Assembly: GCA_024235895.1 (NCBI GenBank)
Contig: JACKLM010000008.1
Coordinates: 117,967 to 181,966 of the forward strand
Direction: 5' to 3'
Source: Burkholderiaceae bacterium
GTDB lineage: Bacteria > Pseudomonadota > Gammaproteobacteria > Burkholderiales > Burkholderiaceae_C
DNA length: 64,000 nucleotides
Made by a program: the position numbers and the translations under genes. The notes below the pieces were generated by a model. It searched no databases, was not told the origin of the DNA, and saw only the letters and a list, made by a program, of their open reading frames with translations. The stretch's first letter is position 1. Each line of letters opens with the position of its first letter. Shown here piece by piece: positions 57,573 through 64,000 of this stretch.

Positions 57573-58588
57573 CAGTGCCGGCCCCCGCCCATCGTGCGCC
57601 TGACGGCCTCGACGATCTGCGCCGCGCCCGGGATGTACAAGTCCTCCAGCGTCGGCGAGAACGGCACCGGCGTGTGCGGCGCGGTGACCATCTGGATCGG
57701 CCCCTTCAGCGCGCCGAAGGCCGACTGCGCGACCTGCGCCGCGACGTCGGCGGCGATGCTGCAGCGCGGGTTGGCCTCGTCGACGCAGACCAGGCGGCCG
57801 GTCTTCTCGACGCTCTCGATCACGGTGTCGATGTCCAGCGGGCTGAGCGTGCGCAGGTCGATCACCTCGACCTCGACACCATCCTTCGCCAGCTGCGCCG
57901 CGGCGTCCAGCGCGCGGTGCACCATCAGCCCGTAGCCGACGACGGTGGCGCCGCGCCCCTCGCGCACGACCGCGGCCTCGCCGAACGGGATGGCGTACAG
58001 CCCCTCGGGCACCTCGCCCTCGAAGCCGTACAGGTTCTTGTGCTCCAGGAAGATCACCGGGTCGTCGTCGCGGATGCTCTGCACCAGCAGCCCCTTGGTG
58101 TCGTAGGGCGTGCTCGGCACCACGACCTTGAGCCCCGGGATGTGGGCGAACAGCGGGGTGAGCATCTGCGAGTGCTGCGCCGCGGCGCGAAAGCCGCCGC
58201 CGCACATCGCGCGGATGACGACCGGCGTCTTCGCCTTGCCGCCGAACATGTACTTGAACTTGGCGGCCTGGTTGAAGATCTGGTCGAAGCACACGCCCAT
58301 GAAGTCGACGAACATCAGCTCGGCGACCGGGCGCATGCCGCAGCAGGCGGCGCCGATCGCCGCGCCGACGTAGGCCGACTCCGACAGCGGTGTGTCCATC
58401 AGCCGGTCGCCGTGCTTGGCGTACAGCCCCTTGGTGACGCCGAGCACCCCGCCCCAGGCGTCGCGCTCGCCGTCGCCGCCGGCGCCGCCGACGATGTCCT
58501 CGCCCATCACGATCACCGACGGGTCGCGCGCCATCTCCTGGTCCAGCGCCTCGTTGATCGCCTGCTTCATGCTGATCTTGCGTGCCAT
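57572..58588 (-). CDS. acoB: Acetoin dehydrogenase E1 beta subunit
   Basis: A 338-residue transketolase-type beta subunit. KISMKQAINEALDQEM opens it; VMGEDIVGG, TPLSESAYVGAAIGAA and PVVIRAMCGGG are typical E1-beta segments, and EVIDLRTLSPLD lies in the C-terminal transketolase domain. It forms a heterotetramer with AcoA to cleave acetoin with thiamine diphosphate. Spacing to acoA is about 20 bases. Confidence 0.93.
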   Translation of the reverse strand: MARKISMKQAINEALDQEMARDPSVIVMGEDIVGGAGGDGERDAWGGVLGVTKGLYAKHGDRLMDTPLSESAYVGAAIGAACCGMRPVAELMFVDFMGVCFDQIFNQAAKFKYMFGGKAKTPVVIRAMCGGGFRAAAQHSQMLTPLFAHIPGLKVVVPSTPYDTKGLLVQSIRDDDPVIFLEHKNLYGFEGEVPEGLYAIPFGEAAVVREGRGATVVGYGLMVHRALDAAAQLAKDGVEVEVIDLRTLSPLDIDTVIESVEKTGRLVCVDEANPRCSIAADVAAQVAQSAFGALKGPIQMVTAPHTPVPFSPTLEDLYIPGAAQIVEAVRRTMGGGRH

Positions 58589-58608
58589 GTCTTGGTCTCC
58601 TCGGCGTT

Positions 58609-59607
58609 TCAGTAGCGGACGTAGACGTCGGTCAGCAGGTCGGCCGCGGTCGGCGCCGGCGCCGCCTTGGCCTCGGTCACCGCGCGCTCGATCAGGCCGA
58701 GCACCTGGTGATCGATCGCCTCGAGCTCGGCGGCGGCGATCACGCCGGCGCCGGTGACGGCGGCGCGGAAGGCCTTCAGGCAGTCCTGCTCGGCGCGGAT
58801 GCGGTCGAGCTCGCCGGGGCCGCGGTAGGTCTGCGCGTCGCCCTCGAAGTGGCCGTGGAAGCGCACCATCTTGCACTCCAGCAGCGCCGGCCCGCCGCCG
58901 GCACGGGCGCGCGCGATGATCTCGCCGGCGGCCTCGTGGACGGCGAAGAAGTCGGTGCCGTCGACCGTGACCCCGGGCAGCCCGAATCCGGCCGCGCGGT
59001 CGACGTAGCTGTCGACCGCGACACCGTAGTCGCGGCTCGTGCTCTCGGCGTAGCCGTTGTTCTCGACGACGAAGATCGCCGGCAGGTTCCACACGGCGGC
59101 CAGGTTGAGGCTCTCCAGGAAGGTACCCTGGTTGCTCGCGCCGTCGCCGACGAAGCTGATCGCGACATCGCTCGGCCCGCCGGAGTTCCGGGCGCGGAAC
59201 TTGGCCGCCAGCGCGGCACCGCAGACCAGCGGCGCACCGGCACCGAGGATGCCGTTGGCGCCCATCATCCCGCGGTCCAGGTCGGCGATGTGCATCGACC
59301 CGCCCTTGCCCTCGCAGGCGCCGCCCTTCTTGCCGTAGATCTCCTTCATCATCGCCACCACGTCGACGCCCTTGGCGATGCAGTGGCCGTGGCCGCGGTG
59401 CGTGCTGGCAATGCGGTCGCCGTCGTGCAGGTGCATCATGATCCCGGCGGCGGCGGCCTCCTCGCCAGCGTACAGGTGCACGAAGCCGGGGATGTCGCCG
59501 CGGCCGAAGTCGACGTGCAGCCGCTCCTCGAACTCGCGGATCGTCCGCATCGTGCGGTAGGCCTGGAGCAGTTGCTCCTTCGATTGCGGGAAGGGGTTGC
59601 CTGGCAT
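58609..59607 (-). CDS. acoA: Acetoin dehydrogenase E1 alpha subunit
   Basis: A 332-residue thiamine diphosphate-dependent alpha subunit. GFVHLYAGEEAAAAG and STHRGHGHCIAKG are E1-alpha hallmarks; VGDGASNQGTFLESLNLAAVW with NNGYAESTS is the ThDP/Mg site. The ATG is preceded by GAGGAG. Substrate (acetoin rather than pyruvate) is inferred from the acoX gene upstream and AcoR in the same region. Confidence 0.93.
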   Translation of the reverse strand: MPGNPFPQSKEQLLQAYRTMRTIREFEERLHVDFGRGDIPGFVHLYAGEEAAAAGIMMHLHDGDRIASTHRGHGHCIAKGVDVVAMMKEIYGKKGGACEGKGGSMHIADLDRGMMGANGILGAGAPLVCGAALAAKFRARNSGGPSDVAISFVGDGASNQGTFLESLNLAAVWNLPAIFVVENNGYAESTSRDYGVAVDSYVDRAAGFGLPGVTVDGTDFFAVHEAAGEIIARARAGGGPALLECKMVRFHGHFEGDAQTYRGPGELDRIRAEQDCLKAFRAAVTGAGVIAAAELEAIDHQVLGLIERAVTEAKAAPAPTAADLLTDVYVRY

Positions 59608-59624
59608 CGCATGTCTCCTCGTCG

Positions 59625-60692
59625 TCAGGGGTGGGGAAAACCGGCGTCGCGCACGGCCTGCCGCAGCAGCCCGTCGCGCGCCGCCACGGCCATGGCCTGC
59701 GCCACGTCCAGGGTCTCGAAGGCGTTCTCGCGCAGCGTCATCGTCACGCGCTCGCCGGGCTCGAAGCCCAGCTCGCGCTCGCCGTCCAGCGCCACCGTGC
59801 CGGCCGCAGCGCGCACGGCGTGGGCCTCGCCGGCCTTCATCGGCTGCCAGCCGGCGACCGACAAGGGCCTGACCAGCCCGGGCGCGATCGGCGCGTGCAG
59901 CGTCAGCACCGACTCGCCCGCGCCCGCGGCGAGCTGCACCGCCAGCCCGCCCGGCTCGCGCCGGCCGACCGGCTGCAGCAGCCCGCCGATCGACGACAGC
60001 CCGATCGCCTGCGGCTCGGCGAAGGCGAGGTAGGCAGCGTCGAGGGAGCCAGTCTTCCACAGCGCGCGCGCGCCGACGCTGCGGTCGTGGGTGACGACGG
60101 CGTCGACGATCGCGACATCGCGCCGCGCGCCGGCCGCGCCGTCGATCTCGACCTCGACCAGCTTGTTGCCGACGAGCACCTCGGCCGCGCGCAGCCGGCC
60201 GGCGGCCCACAGACCCGCGGCCAGCCCGGTGATCGTCGGCTCGCGCAGCTCGGGGAAGGCGTTGTTGGTGCCGGTGGACAGGCCGACGATCGGTGGCCGC
60301 GACTCGTCGCTCGCGACCAGCTCGCGCACCACCGCACGGTGCGTGCCGTCGCCGCCGAGGACGACGATCGCCGCCGCGCCGGCGCGCTGCAGCAGCCGGG
60401 TGGCGACGAAAGTGTCGTCGACCGTCGAGCTGGGCAGCATGTCGAGCCAGTGCAGCTCGGGCAGCGAGCTGTCGCCGCGCTTGAGGTGGCGCTCGAGCAG
60501 CGCGCGGATGCCGGCGCGGTCGGGCATCAGCAGCGCGCGCACGACGCCGGCCGCGCGCGCGGCCTGCAGCACGCGCAGCACGATGTTGACGCGGTCGGTG
60601 ATCTGCAGGTTGCCGGCGTTGGCGACCACGCGCCGGATATCGCGCGCGCTGATCGGGTTGGCGATGACGCCGAGCGTAGGGGCCGCGGTCAT
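59625..60692 (-). CDS. acoX: AcoX, NAD kinase-like protein of the acetoin operon
   Basis: A 355-residue ATP-NAD kinase-fold protein. LGVIANPISARDIRRV begins it, and VVLGGDGTHRAV carries the GGDG kinase motif; GLSTGTNNAFPE follows. AcoX heads acetoin operons in Cupriavidus and Pseudomonas; its biochemical role is not settled. The ATG lies within a base or two of the predicted transcription start of a sigma-54 promoter, so the message may be leaderless. Confidence 0.9.
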   Translation of the reverse strand: MTAAPTLGVIANPISARDIRRVVANAGNLQITDRVNIVLRVLQAARAAGVVRALLMPDRAGIRALLERHLKRGDSSLPELHWLDMLPSSTVDDTFVATRLLQRAGAAAIVVLGGDGTHRAVVRELVASDESRPPIVGLSTGTNNAFPELREPTITGLAAGLWAAGRLRAAEVLVGNKLVEVEIDGAAGARRDVAIVDAVVTHDRSVGARALWKTGSLDAAYLAFAEPQAIGLSSIGGLLQPVGRREPGGLAVQLAAGAGESVLTLHAPIAPGLVRPLSVAGWQPMKAGEAHAVRAAAGTVALDGERELGFEPGERVTMTLRENAFETLDVAQAMAVAARDGLLRQAVRDAGFPHP

Positions 60693-60703
60693 GCCCGATC
60701 CAC

Positions 60704-60719
60704 CGCAAGCCGCGTGCCA
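60704..60719 (-). promoter_or_regulatory. Sigma-54 promoter of acoXABC
   Basis: On the minus strand the sequence is TGGCACG-CGGC-TTGCG, matching the -24/-12 consensus TGGCACG-N4-TTGCW except at the last base, with exact spacing. Transcription would start near 60693, one base before the acoX ATG at 60692. Confidence 0.88.
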
Positions 60720-60777
60720 GCGTGGAGCGCGGCGCGCCGGCCTACGCGGGCTGCGGGTCTTCCCGGGGCGGCGCGGG

Positions 60778-60816
60778 TGTCACGCTGTGACGGCTGTCAC
60801 AGCGACAGGTGTGACA
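60778..60816. promoter_or_regulatory. Candidate AcoR upstream activating sites
   Basis: Two inverted repeats lie in tandem: GTCAC-gct-GTGAC at 60779-60791 and TGTCAC-N10-GTGACA at 60795-60816. They are about 85-125 bases upstream of the predicted start, a normal enhancer distance for sigma-54 activators. Assignment to AcoR is inferred from context. Confidence 0.6.
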
Positions 60817-60859
60817 GCGCGCGGCGGGGCGAGATCTGCTCCCCCCTCCCCCCCAGACG

Positions 60860-61303
60860 TCAAGCCGCGCTCGACCGATCGAACTGGGCTCGCTTCCAGA
60901 AGGCCAACAGCAGAGCCAGGCCAGGCGACGGTTCAGGGTGCAGGCAGGCCGCCCGATGCTCTGCACGCCAGGTGGCGTGAGCGATCGATTGCAGCTCCGA
61001 GGCCGCAGGCTCCGCGAAGCCCATGGACCAGGTCGAGAAATGGCGTTGCTCGACCGGCGCCGCGACCAGCTCGATGAGGCCTCGATGTCGGCGCGAACGC
61101 TTGACGCGCGAGTAGGCCTGCGCCACCCCGGACTCCGGCCCCTCCAGGTACTGGAAGAACGATCCATCTTGATGGAGCAGCGCGCCACTCACGCCGGCCG
61201 TCGCGTTGAATGCGCGCGCATCGACGAGCAAGGCGTCGAGTGCCTCGGCCGTGAAACGGCGGCAGGCACTGCTGACATAGGCGACCGCGATGAAAGAGGG
61301 CAT
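60860..61303 (-). CDS. BLUF-domain blue-light sensor protein
   Basis: A 147-residue protein that is essentially one BLUF domain. The flavin-site residues are visible: the tyrosine in AVAYVSSA (about 9), the asparagine in ARAFNATAGVSGALL and the glutamine in GSFFQYLEGPE. HFSTWSMGF holds the Met/Trp-containing strand. A C-terminal helical cap of about 45 residues follows. No effector domain is fused, so it would signal through a partner. Confidence 0.85.
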   Translation of the reverse strand: MPSFIAVAYVSSACRRFTAEALDALLVDARAFNATAGVSGALLHQDGSFFQYLEGPESGVAQAYSRVKRSRRHRGLIELVAAPVEQRHFSTWSMGFAEPAASELQSIAHATWRAEHRAACLHPEPSPGLALLLAFWKRAQFDRSSAA

Positions 61304-61483
61304 GGGCAGAACGCGGCAAGGTCGAATCAGCCGCTTGCAAGAGTTGACTCGGGAGGCCTCGGTCCTGGGCGGCCACTCGCTGCGCAAGCGCTTCTCGAGC
61401 CACCGTGCCGATGCACCTCCCCTCGCCCTGGGCGACGATGGCCCGGGGCCGATGCGACTCCGGCGGGATACGAGTCCTCCACC
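61304..61483. other. Intergenic region, nothing identified
   Basis: About 180 bases between the MAPEG gene stop and the BLUF start; it must hold the BLUF promoter. No attC-like or repeat structure was found. Confidence 0.4.
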
Positions 61484-61891
61484 CTAGCCTGCATGAAGCA
61501 TGACGACCCAATACACCGCAATGCCCAGCTGGACTGCAAACGCCGCAAACCTGGCCGTGACCGCCGCTGAAGAGAGCGAAGCAAGGTGAATGCACGACTG
61601 CACCACTCTCGCGCCGAGCAGAACGTAGGCCAGTGGATCAGTGACGTGTGTCTTGTTCGCCAACACCGCTATGACCAAGAGCCCACCGAAGATTGGCAGC
61701 CCCTCGAGGCAGTTTGCATGCGCCCGGGCCAAGCGCTGCATGAACGGTGAAAGGTTCGAGTTCGCAGGATCGAAGCCATTTGCGGCAACCTCGCGCGTCA
61801 GCACGAGCTTGGATCGAATGACCTCCATCAGCACCAGAAGCAGCAACGCCCAGGCCACGAAGCCCAGAAGAGCGAGGAGCGAGACGGACAT
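61484..61891 (-). CDS. MAPEG-family membrane protein
   Basis: A 135-residue protein with four hydrophobic spans. The MAPEG pattern is FMQRLARAHANCLEGLPIFGGLL (about 49-71) and LGARVVQSCIHL. Members include glutathione-dependent enzymes and eicosanoid proteins; the role of bacterial ones is not known. Base composition is less GC-rich than genes before 60 kb. Confidence 0.87.
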   Translation of the reverse strand: MSVSLLALLGFVAWALLLLVLMEVIRSKLVLTREVAANGFDPANSNLSPFMQRLARAHANCLEGLPIFGGLLVIAVLANKTHVTDPLAYVLLGARVVQSCIHLASLSSAAVTARFAAFAVQLGIAVYWVVMLHAG

Positions 61892-61948
61892 GTCAGCGGA
61901 TCTCCGATTGCTGCGATGGCACACGCGCCGGCACTGCCCGGCTGCGCG

Positions 61949-62075
61949 GCCCAACGTTCGAGCTCAGCCGCGGGCAGCGGCATGGCGCTTGGCACCGCGA
62001 GGTGCAGGATAAACATTGGCGCTTCGCGGGACAAGCACCATGCCGGCGACCGGCAGCTTCAACGAGGGGTCAGAC
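61949..62075 (-). other. Possible attC-like recombination site
   Basis: The minus strand begins GTCTGAC (one mismatch to RYYYAAC) at the peptidase E stop and ends GTTGGGC (fits GTTRRRY) at 61955-61949. Inside the ends, GGCTGAGCTCGAAC and the reverse complement of CGTTGAAGCTGCC pair imperfectly with bulges, as integron attC sites do. Length (about 127 bp) is within the attC range. No integrase is in the window, so this is tentative. Confidence 0.3.
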
Positions 62076-62798
62076 CCCACTCGGCGCGATGGTGGTGCAT
62101 TCATGGGGTGTCTCGATCACCCTGCCGGCGTTCGCCTCGACTGTGTATGCCGTTGCGCCGTGGCGCCAGCTGAGCACCTTCGAGACAGCGCCGTTCTGGT
62201 ACAGCACACCTGCATAGTCGTCTATGGCCATGGCTGCAGGAATGACCCCGGCGCGAAGCGCTTCGGCCAGACGCGACTGGCGCTGACCGTCCGCGTGGTA
62301 GTGAACGCCGCAAGCGCCAGGCAGGAAACCAAGGCATGGGAGCGGCTGATAGCCGTTGCCCCAGTACGAATCCGTAAGGCCCGACTCAAACCAGCACATT
62401 GCACCTGCGCTCATGCCAGCGAGCAGCACGCCGGAAGATAGTGCCCGGCGAAAGATCGAATCGAGGTGCCATTCGCGCCATACGGCAAGGGCTGACTTCG
62501 TATTGCCACCACCGACGAACACGACATCTTGACCGAGTACACCTTCCTCGAGGTTCGACAGGGCGATGCTGCCCGACGTCGGGTTTCGGAAGAATGCCAG
62601 GTGCGATGGTTCACAGTCGAGGCTTCCGTACGCCGCGTAAAACTTGGCGATGTGATCGGGGTGGTCGCCACTGGCGGTTGAAACGAAGCAGACCTTGGGC
62701 TTTCGCTTGCCCGGCAGCGTCAGGATGTAGGCATCAATTGGGGACGCGGCGTCCTCCATGAGGAAGCCACCGCCTCCGAGGGCCAAGATCCGTTGCAT
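62070..62798 (-). CDS. Peptidase E-like protein (peptidase family S51)
   Basis: A 242-residue class I amidotransferase-fold serine peptidase. FVGGGNTKSALAVWRE and the nucleophile motif GMSAGAMCWFE (serine about 133) match the S51 dipeptidase E/cyanophycinase family. GVHYHADGQRQSRLAE and AIDDYAGVLYQNG follow. It starts 8 bases after the stop of the decayed toxin gene. Confidence 0.88.
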   Translation of the reverse strand: MQRILALGGGGFLMEDAASPIDAYILTLPGKRKPKVCFVSTASGDHPDHIAKFYAAYGSLDCEPSHLAFFRNPTSGSIALSNLEEGVLGQDVVFVGGGNTKSALAVWREWHLDSIFRRALSSGVLLAGMSAGAMCWFESGLTDSYWGNGYQPLPCLGFLPGACGVHYHADGQRQSRLAEALRAGVIPAAMAIDDYAGVLYQNGAVSKVLSWRHGATAYTVEANAGRVIETPHECTTIAPSGV

Positions 62799-62805
62799 GT
62801 GGGGT

Positions 62806-63039
62806 CTAGCGTTTGAGCTGGCGCGCACGCGGAGACGGGCAGCGCGCCAGTGACGCGCCGTTGCCGCGCCGCTTGAGGGAGGTTCGGCGTCGACGCGCTC
62901 CGCCCGGTAACCTGGCTCTCGGTGCTGACTCGAACTCGGCGAGGAGTGCCTCCGCGACGGAGCGACTGGCATGCTCGGCATGGTGGACAGCCGCGTCGCC
63001 AAATTCGGCCTCGGCGTCGGGATGGAGCCAGTAGCTCAC
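62806..63039 (-). pseudogene. ParE/RelE toxin gene with internal deletion
   Basis: The first 41 residues (YWLHPDAEAEFGDAAVHH and EALLAEFE) are a ParE/RelE N terminus. After GAGTTCGAGT the frame changes, and the next bases encode QHREPGY in another frame, which matches the usual C-terminal AHxHRxPGYW of these toxins. The middle of about 40 residues is missing, so the toxin should be inactive. Its ATG overlaps the antitoxin stop. Confidence 0.7.
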
Positions 63040-63260
63040 GCGAGCCGGGTTCGTACGCGTGCCAACGCCTCATCACCCGGGGCCATCGCGGTCTTCCCAG
63101 ACTTCACATCCTCTCGCCGCGCATGCGCGAGCCGAAGCCGAGCAGCCTGTGAAGGCGACCTTGGCTCGAAGCTAGCGATCAGGCGCTCCACGAGCTTTGC
63201 GCGCTCCTCAGGAGGAAGGCTGAGGGACTGTGCAGCCAGGTCTTCGACTGGAGTAGGCAT
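63036..63260 (-). CDS. Addiction-module antitoxin (Unstab_antitox/TIGR02574 family)
   Basis: A 74-residue antitoxin: VEDLAAQSLSLPPEERAKLVERLIASFE is the family helix pair, followed by a lysine/arginine tail RLAHARREDVKSGK. It overlaps the toxin start (ATGA). It seems intact even though its toxin is deleted. An in-frame start 30 bases upstream is possible. Confidence 0.85.
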   Translation of the reverse strand: MPTPVEDLAAQSLSLPPEERAKLVERLIASFEPRSPSQAARLRLAHARREDVKSGKTAMAPGDEALARVRTRLA

Positions 63261-63679
63261 GGTGATGTCCGGCAGTGCTGGCGCGAGCATGCCACACCTC
63301 GGACGGGGAGGCTTCGGCGAGGGTGGACTCGGCGCCTGACGGGTTAGGCGTCGCTTCTGACGTACCTACACCGCTTGAGCATGCAACCGCACACCTAGAG
63401 CACGCGCAACCTCGAGCACGGTTGAAGAACTCGGGTTACGCAGCAACGCGCACGGCGTGTTCAGACAAGCGGAGCCGGCTCTGCCCACTACTTCGCAGCC
63501 CTGGCAGCCGCTGCTTCGCGTTGATACTCCTCATACGACATGGCATTGCTCTTCATGCAGCGCTCAACCTCACTGGAGGGAAGCCTTCTGCACTCCTGGG
63601 CTTGCCATTGCTGCCCGGCCTGACCTGCCCCCGTTTTCCGTACCAGTGGTTTGGAACAACTCTGCGGGGCTGTCGGAGC
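63261..63679. other. Intergenic region, no gene seen
   Basis: About 420 bases of mixed composition between the antitoxin promoter and the IS3 element. A short palindrome CGCCTgacgggttAGGCG with GTTAGGC at 63343-63349 is present. The right end of the IS3-family element should lie near 63640-63680 but I cannot identify its terminal repeat. Confidence 0.4.
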
Positions 63680-64000
63680 TTACTCCTGGGATGACTCGGG
63701 TTGCCCTGCATCGGCAGCGCGCGGCCGATGCAGGGCGGCGAACTTCGCCGGCGGGATCCGGCCGCAGCTGCTGTGCGGACGGACCTCGTTGTAGTCCTGG
63801 CGCCAGCGCGCGATCTCGGCGCGCGCCTGGGCGAGGGTCTCGAACCAGTGCTCATTCAGGCACTCGTCGCGGAACTTGCCGTTGAAGCTCTCGATGTAGC
63901 CGTTCTGCATCGGCTTGCCCGGCTCAATGAGCAGATGCCGGACGTGATGCTTGATCGTCCAGGCGATAAAGGCTCGGCTGGTGAACTCCGGCCCGTTGTC
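63680..64000 (-). mobile_element. IS3-family transposase OrfB, C-terminal part (cut by the window end)
   Basis: The minus strand encodes 106 residues of a DDE transposase: DNGPEFTSRAF with the second catalytic Asp, GKPMQNGYIESFNGKFRDE with the catalytic Glu, and NEHWFETLAQAR then DYNEVRPHSSCG, typical of the IS407/IS3 group. The frame is open to the window edge, so the N-terminal part lies beyond 64000. Confidence 0.92.

Noticed and set aside
62804..62888. A second attC-like site after the antitoxin/toxin genes (GTCTAGC...GTTCGGC)
   Set aside because: Both ends have mismatches and the inner sequences do not pair well, so it was not called.
63343..63349. GTTAGGC core-like motif upstream of the antitoxin gene
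   Set aside because: It is a single 7-mer in the opposite orientation to the cassette-like genes, without a matching partner arm.

Overview
The window is a GC-rich (about 70 % by eye) chromosomal segment. Gene content and codon use point to a betaproteobacterium of the order Burkholderiales, probably the Leptothrix/Rubrivivax/Methylibium group. Supporting signs are a PEP-CTERM protein, tripartite tricarboxylate transporters with TctC-type binding proteins, an acoXABC acetoin operon with AcoR, and a two-hairpin intergenic repeat of a kind I recall from this group. No rRNA, tRNA or CRISPR array was seen. Most long open frames that overlap these genes on other frames are GC-rich shadows and are left out.

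Layout. 1-3.8 kb: aconitase and an enoyl-CoA hydratase. 4.1-5.2 kb: a secreted PEP-CTERM GDSL hydrolase. 5.7-8.9 kb: a DevBCA-type ABC exporter. 9.1-13.6 kb: a small membrane protein, riboflavin synthase, a TPR-GGDEF diguanylate cyclase, a lipoprotein and MoeB. 13.6-22.4 kb: an eight-gene operon with a divergent GntR regulator, best read as (R/S)-sulfolactate uptake (TctCAB), racemisation through two dehydrogenases (SlcC/ComC) and cleavage to pyruvate and sulfite (SuyAB). 22.4-30.2 kb: a LOG-family protein, Uma2, an enolase-superfamily enzyme, arginase, D-arginine dehydrogenase, a gamma-glutamyl hydrolase and a solute-binding protein, suggesting catabolism of D-/L-arginine-type compounds. 30.3-37.9 kb: a nuclease coupled to an Lhr-type helicase, a K+/H+ antiporter coupled to a DUF429 protein, and a Nudix-metallo-beta-lactamase fusion. 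37.9-40.7 kb: a CoA transferase/racemase and 3-hydroxyacyl-CoA dehydrogenase.

40.7-42.6 kb is a scar. It holds a 53-bp inverted repeat, decayed pieces of larger genes (one resembling a restriction methylase), an IS630 fragment, and a HEPN-nucleotidyltransferase pair that still looks intact; it may be an eroded defence island. 42.7-48.2 kb is a copper-handling operon (TolC-type channel, Tat multicopper oxidase, cupredoxin, DUF411, CusF-like protein). 48.5-51.6 kb holds DUF302, EamA, GYD and PQQ-dependent sugar dehydrogenase genes. 51.7-60.9 kb is the acetoin region: AcoR, a lipoate ligase-like protein, an esterase, HigBA and acoXABC. A near-consensus sigma-54 promoter sits directly against the acoX start codon, with inverted repeats 80-120 bp upstream as candidate AcoR sites.

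60.9-64 kb is lower in GC and reads as an accessory patch: BLUF photoreceptor, MAPEG protein, peptidase E, an antitoxin with an internally deleted toxin, a possible attC-like site, and the end of an IS3-family transposase cut by the window edge.
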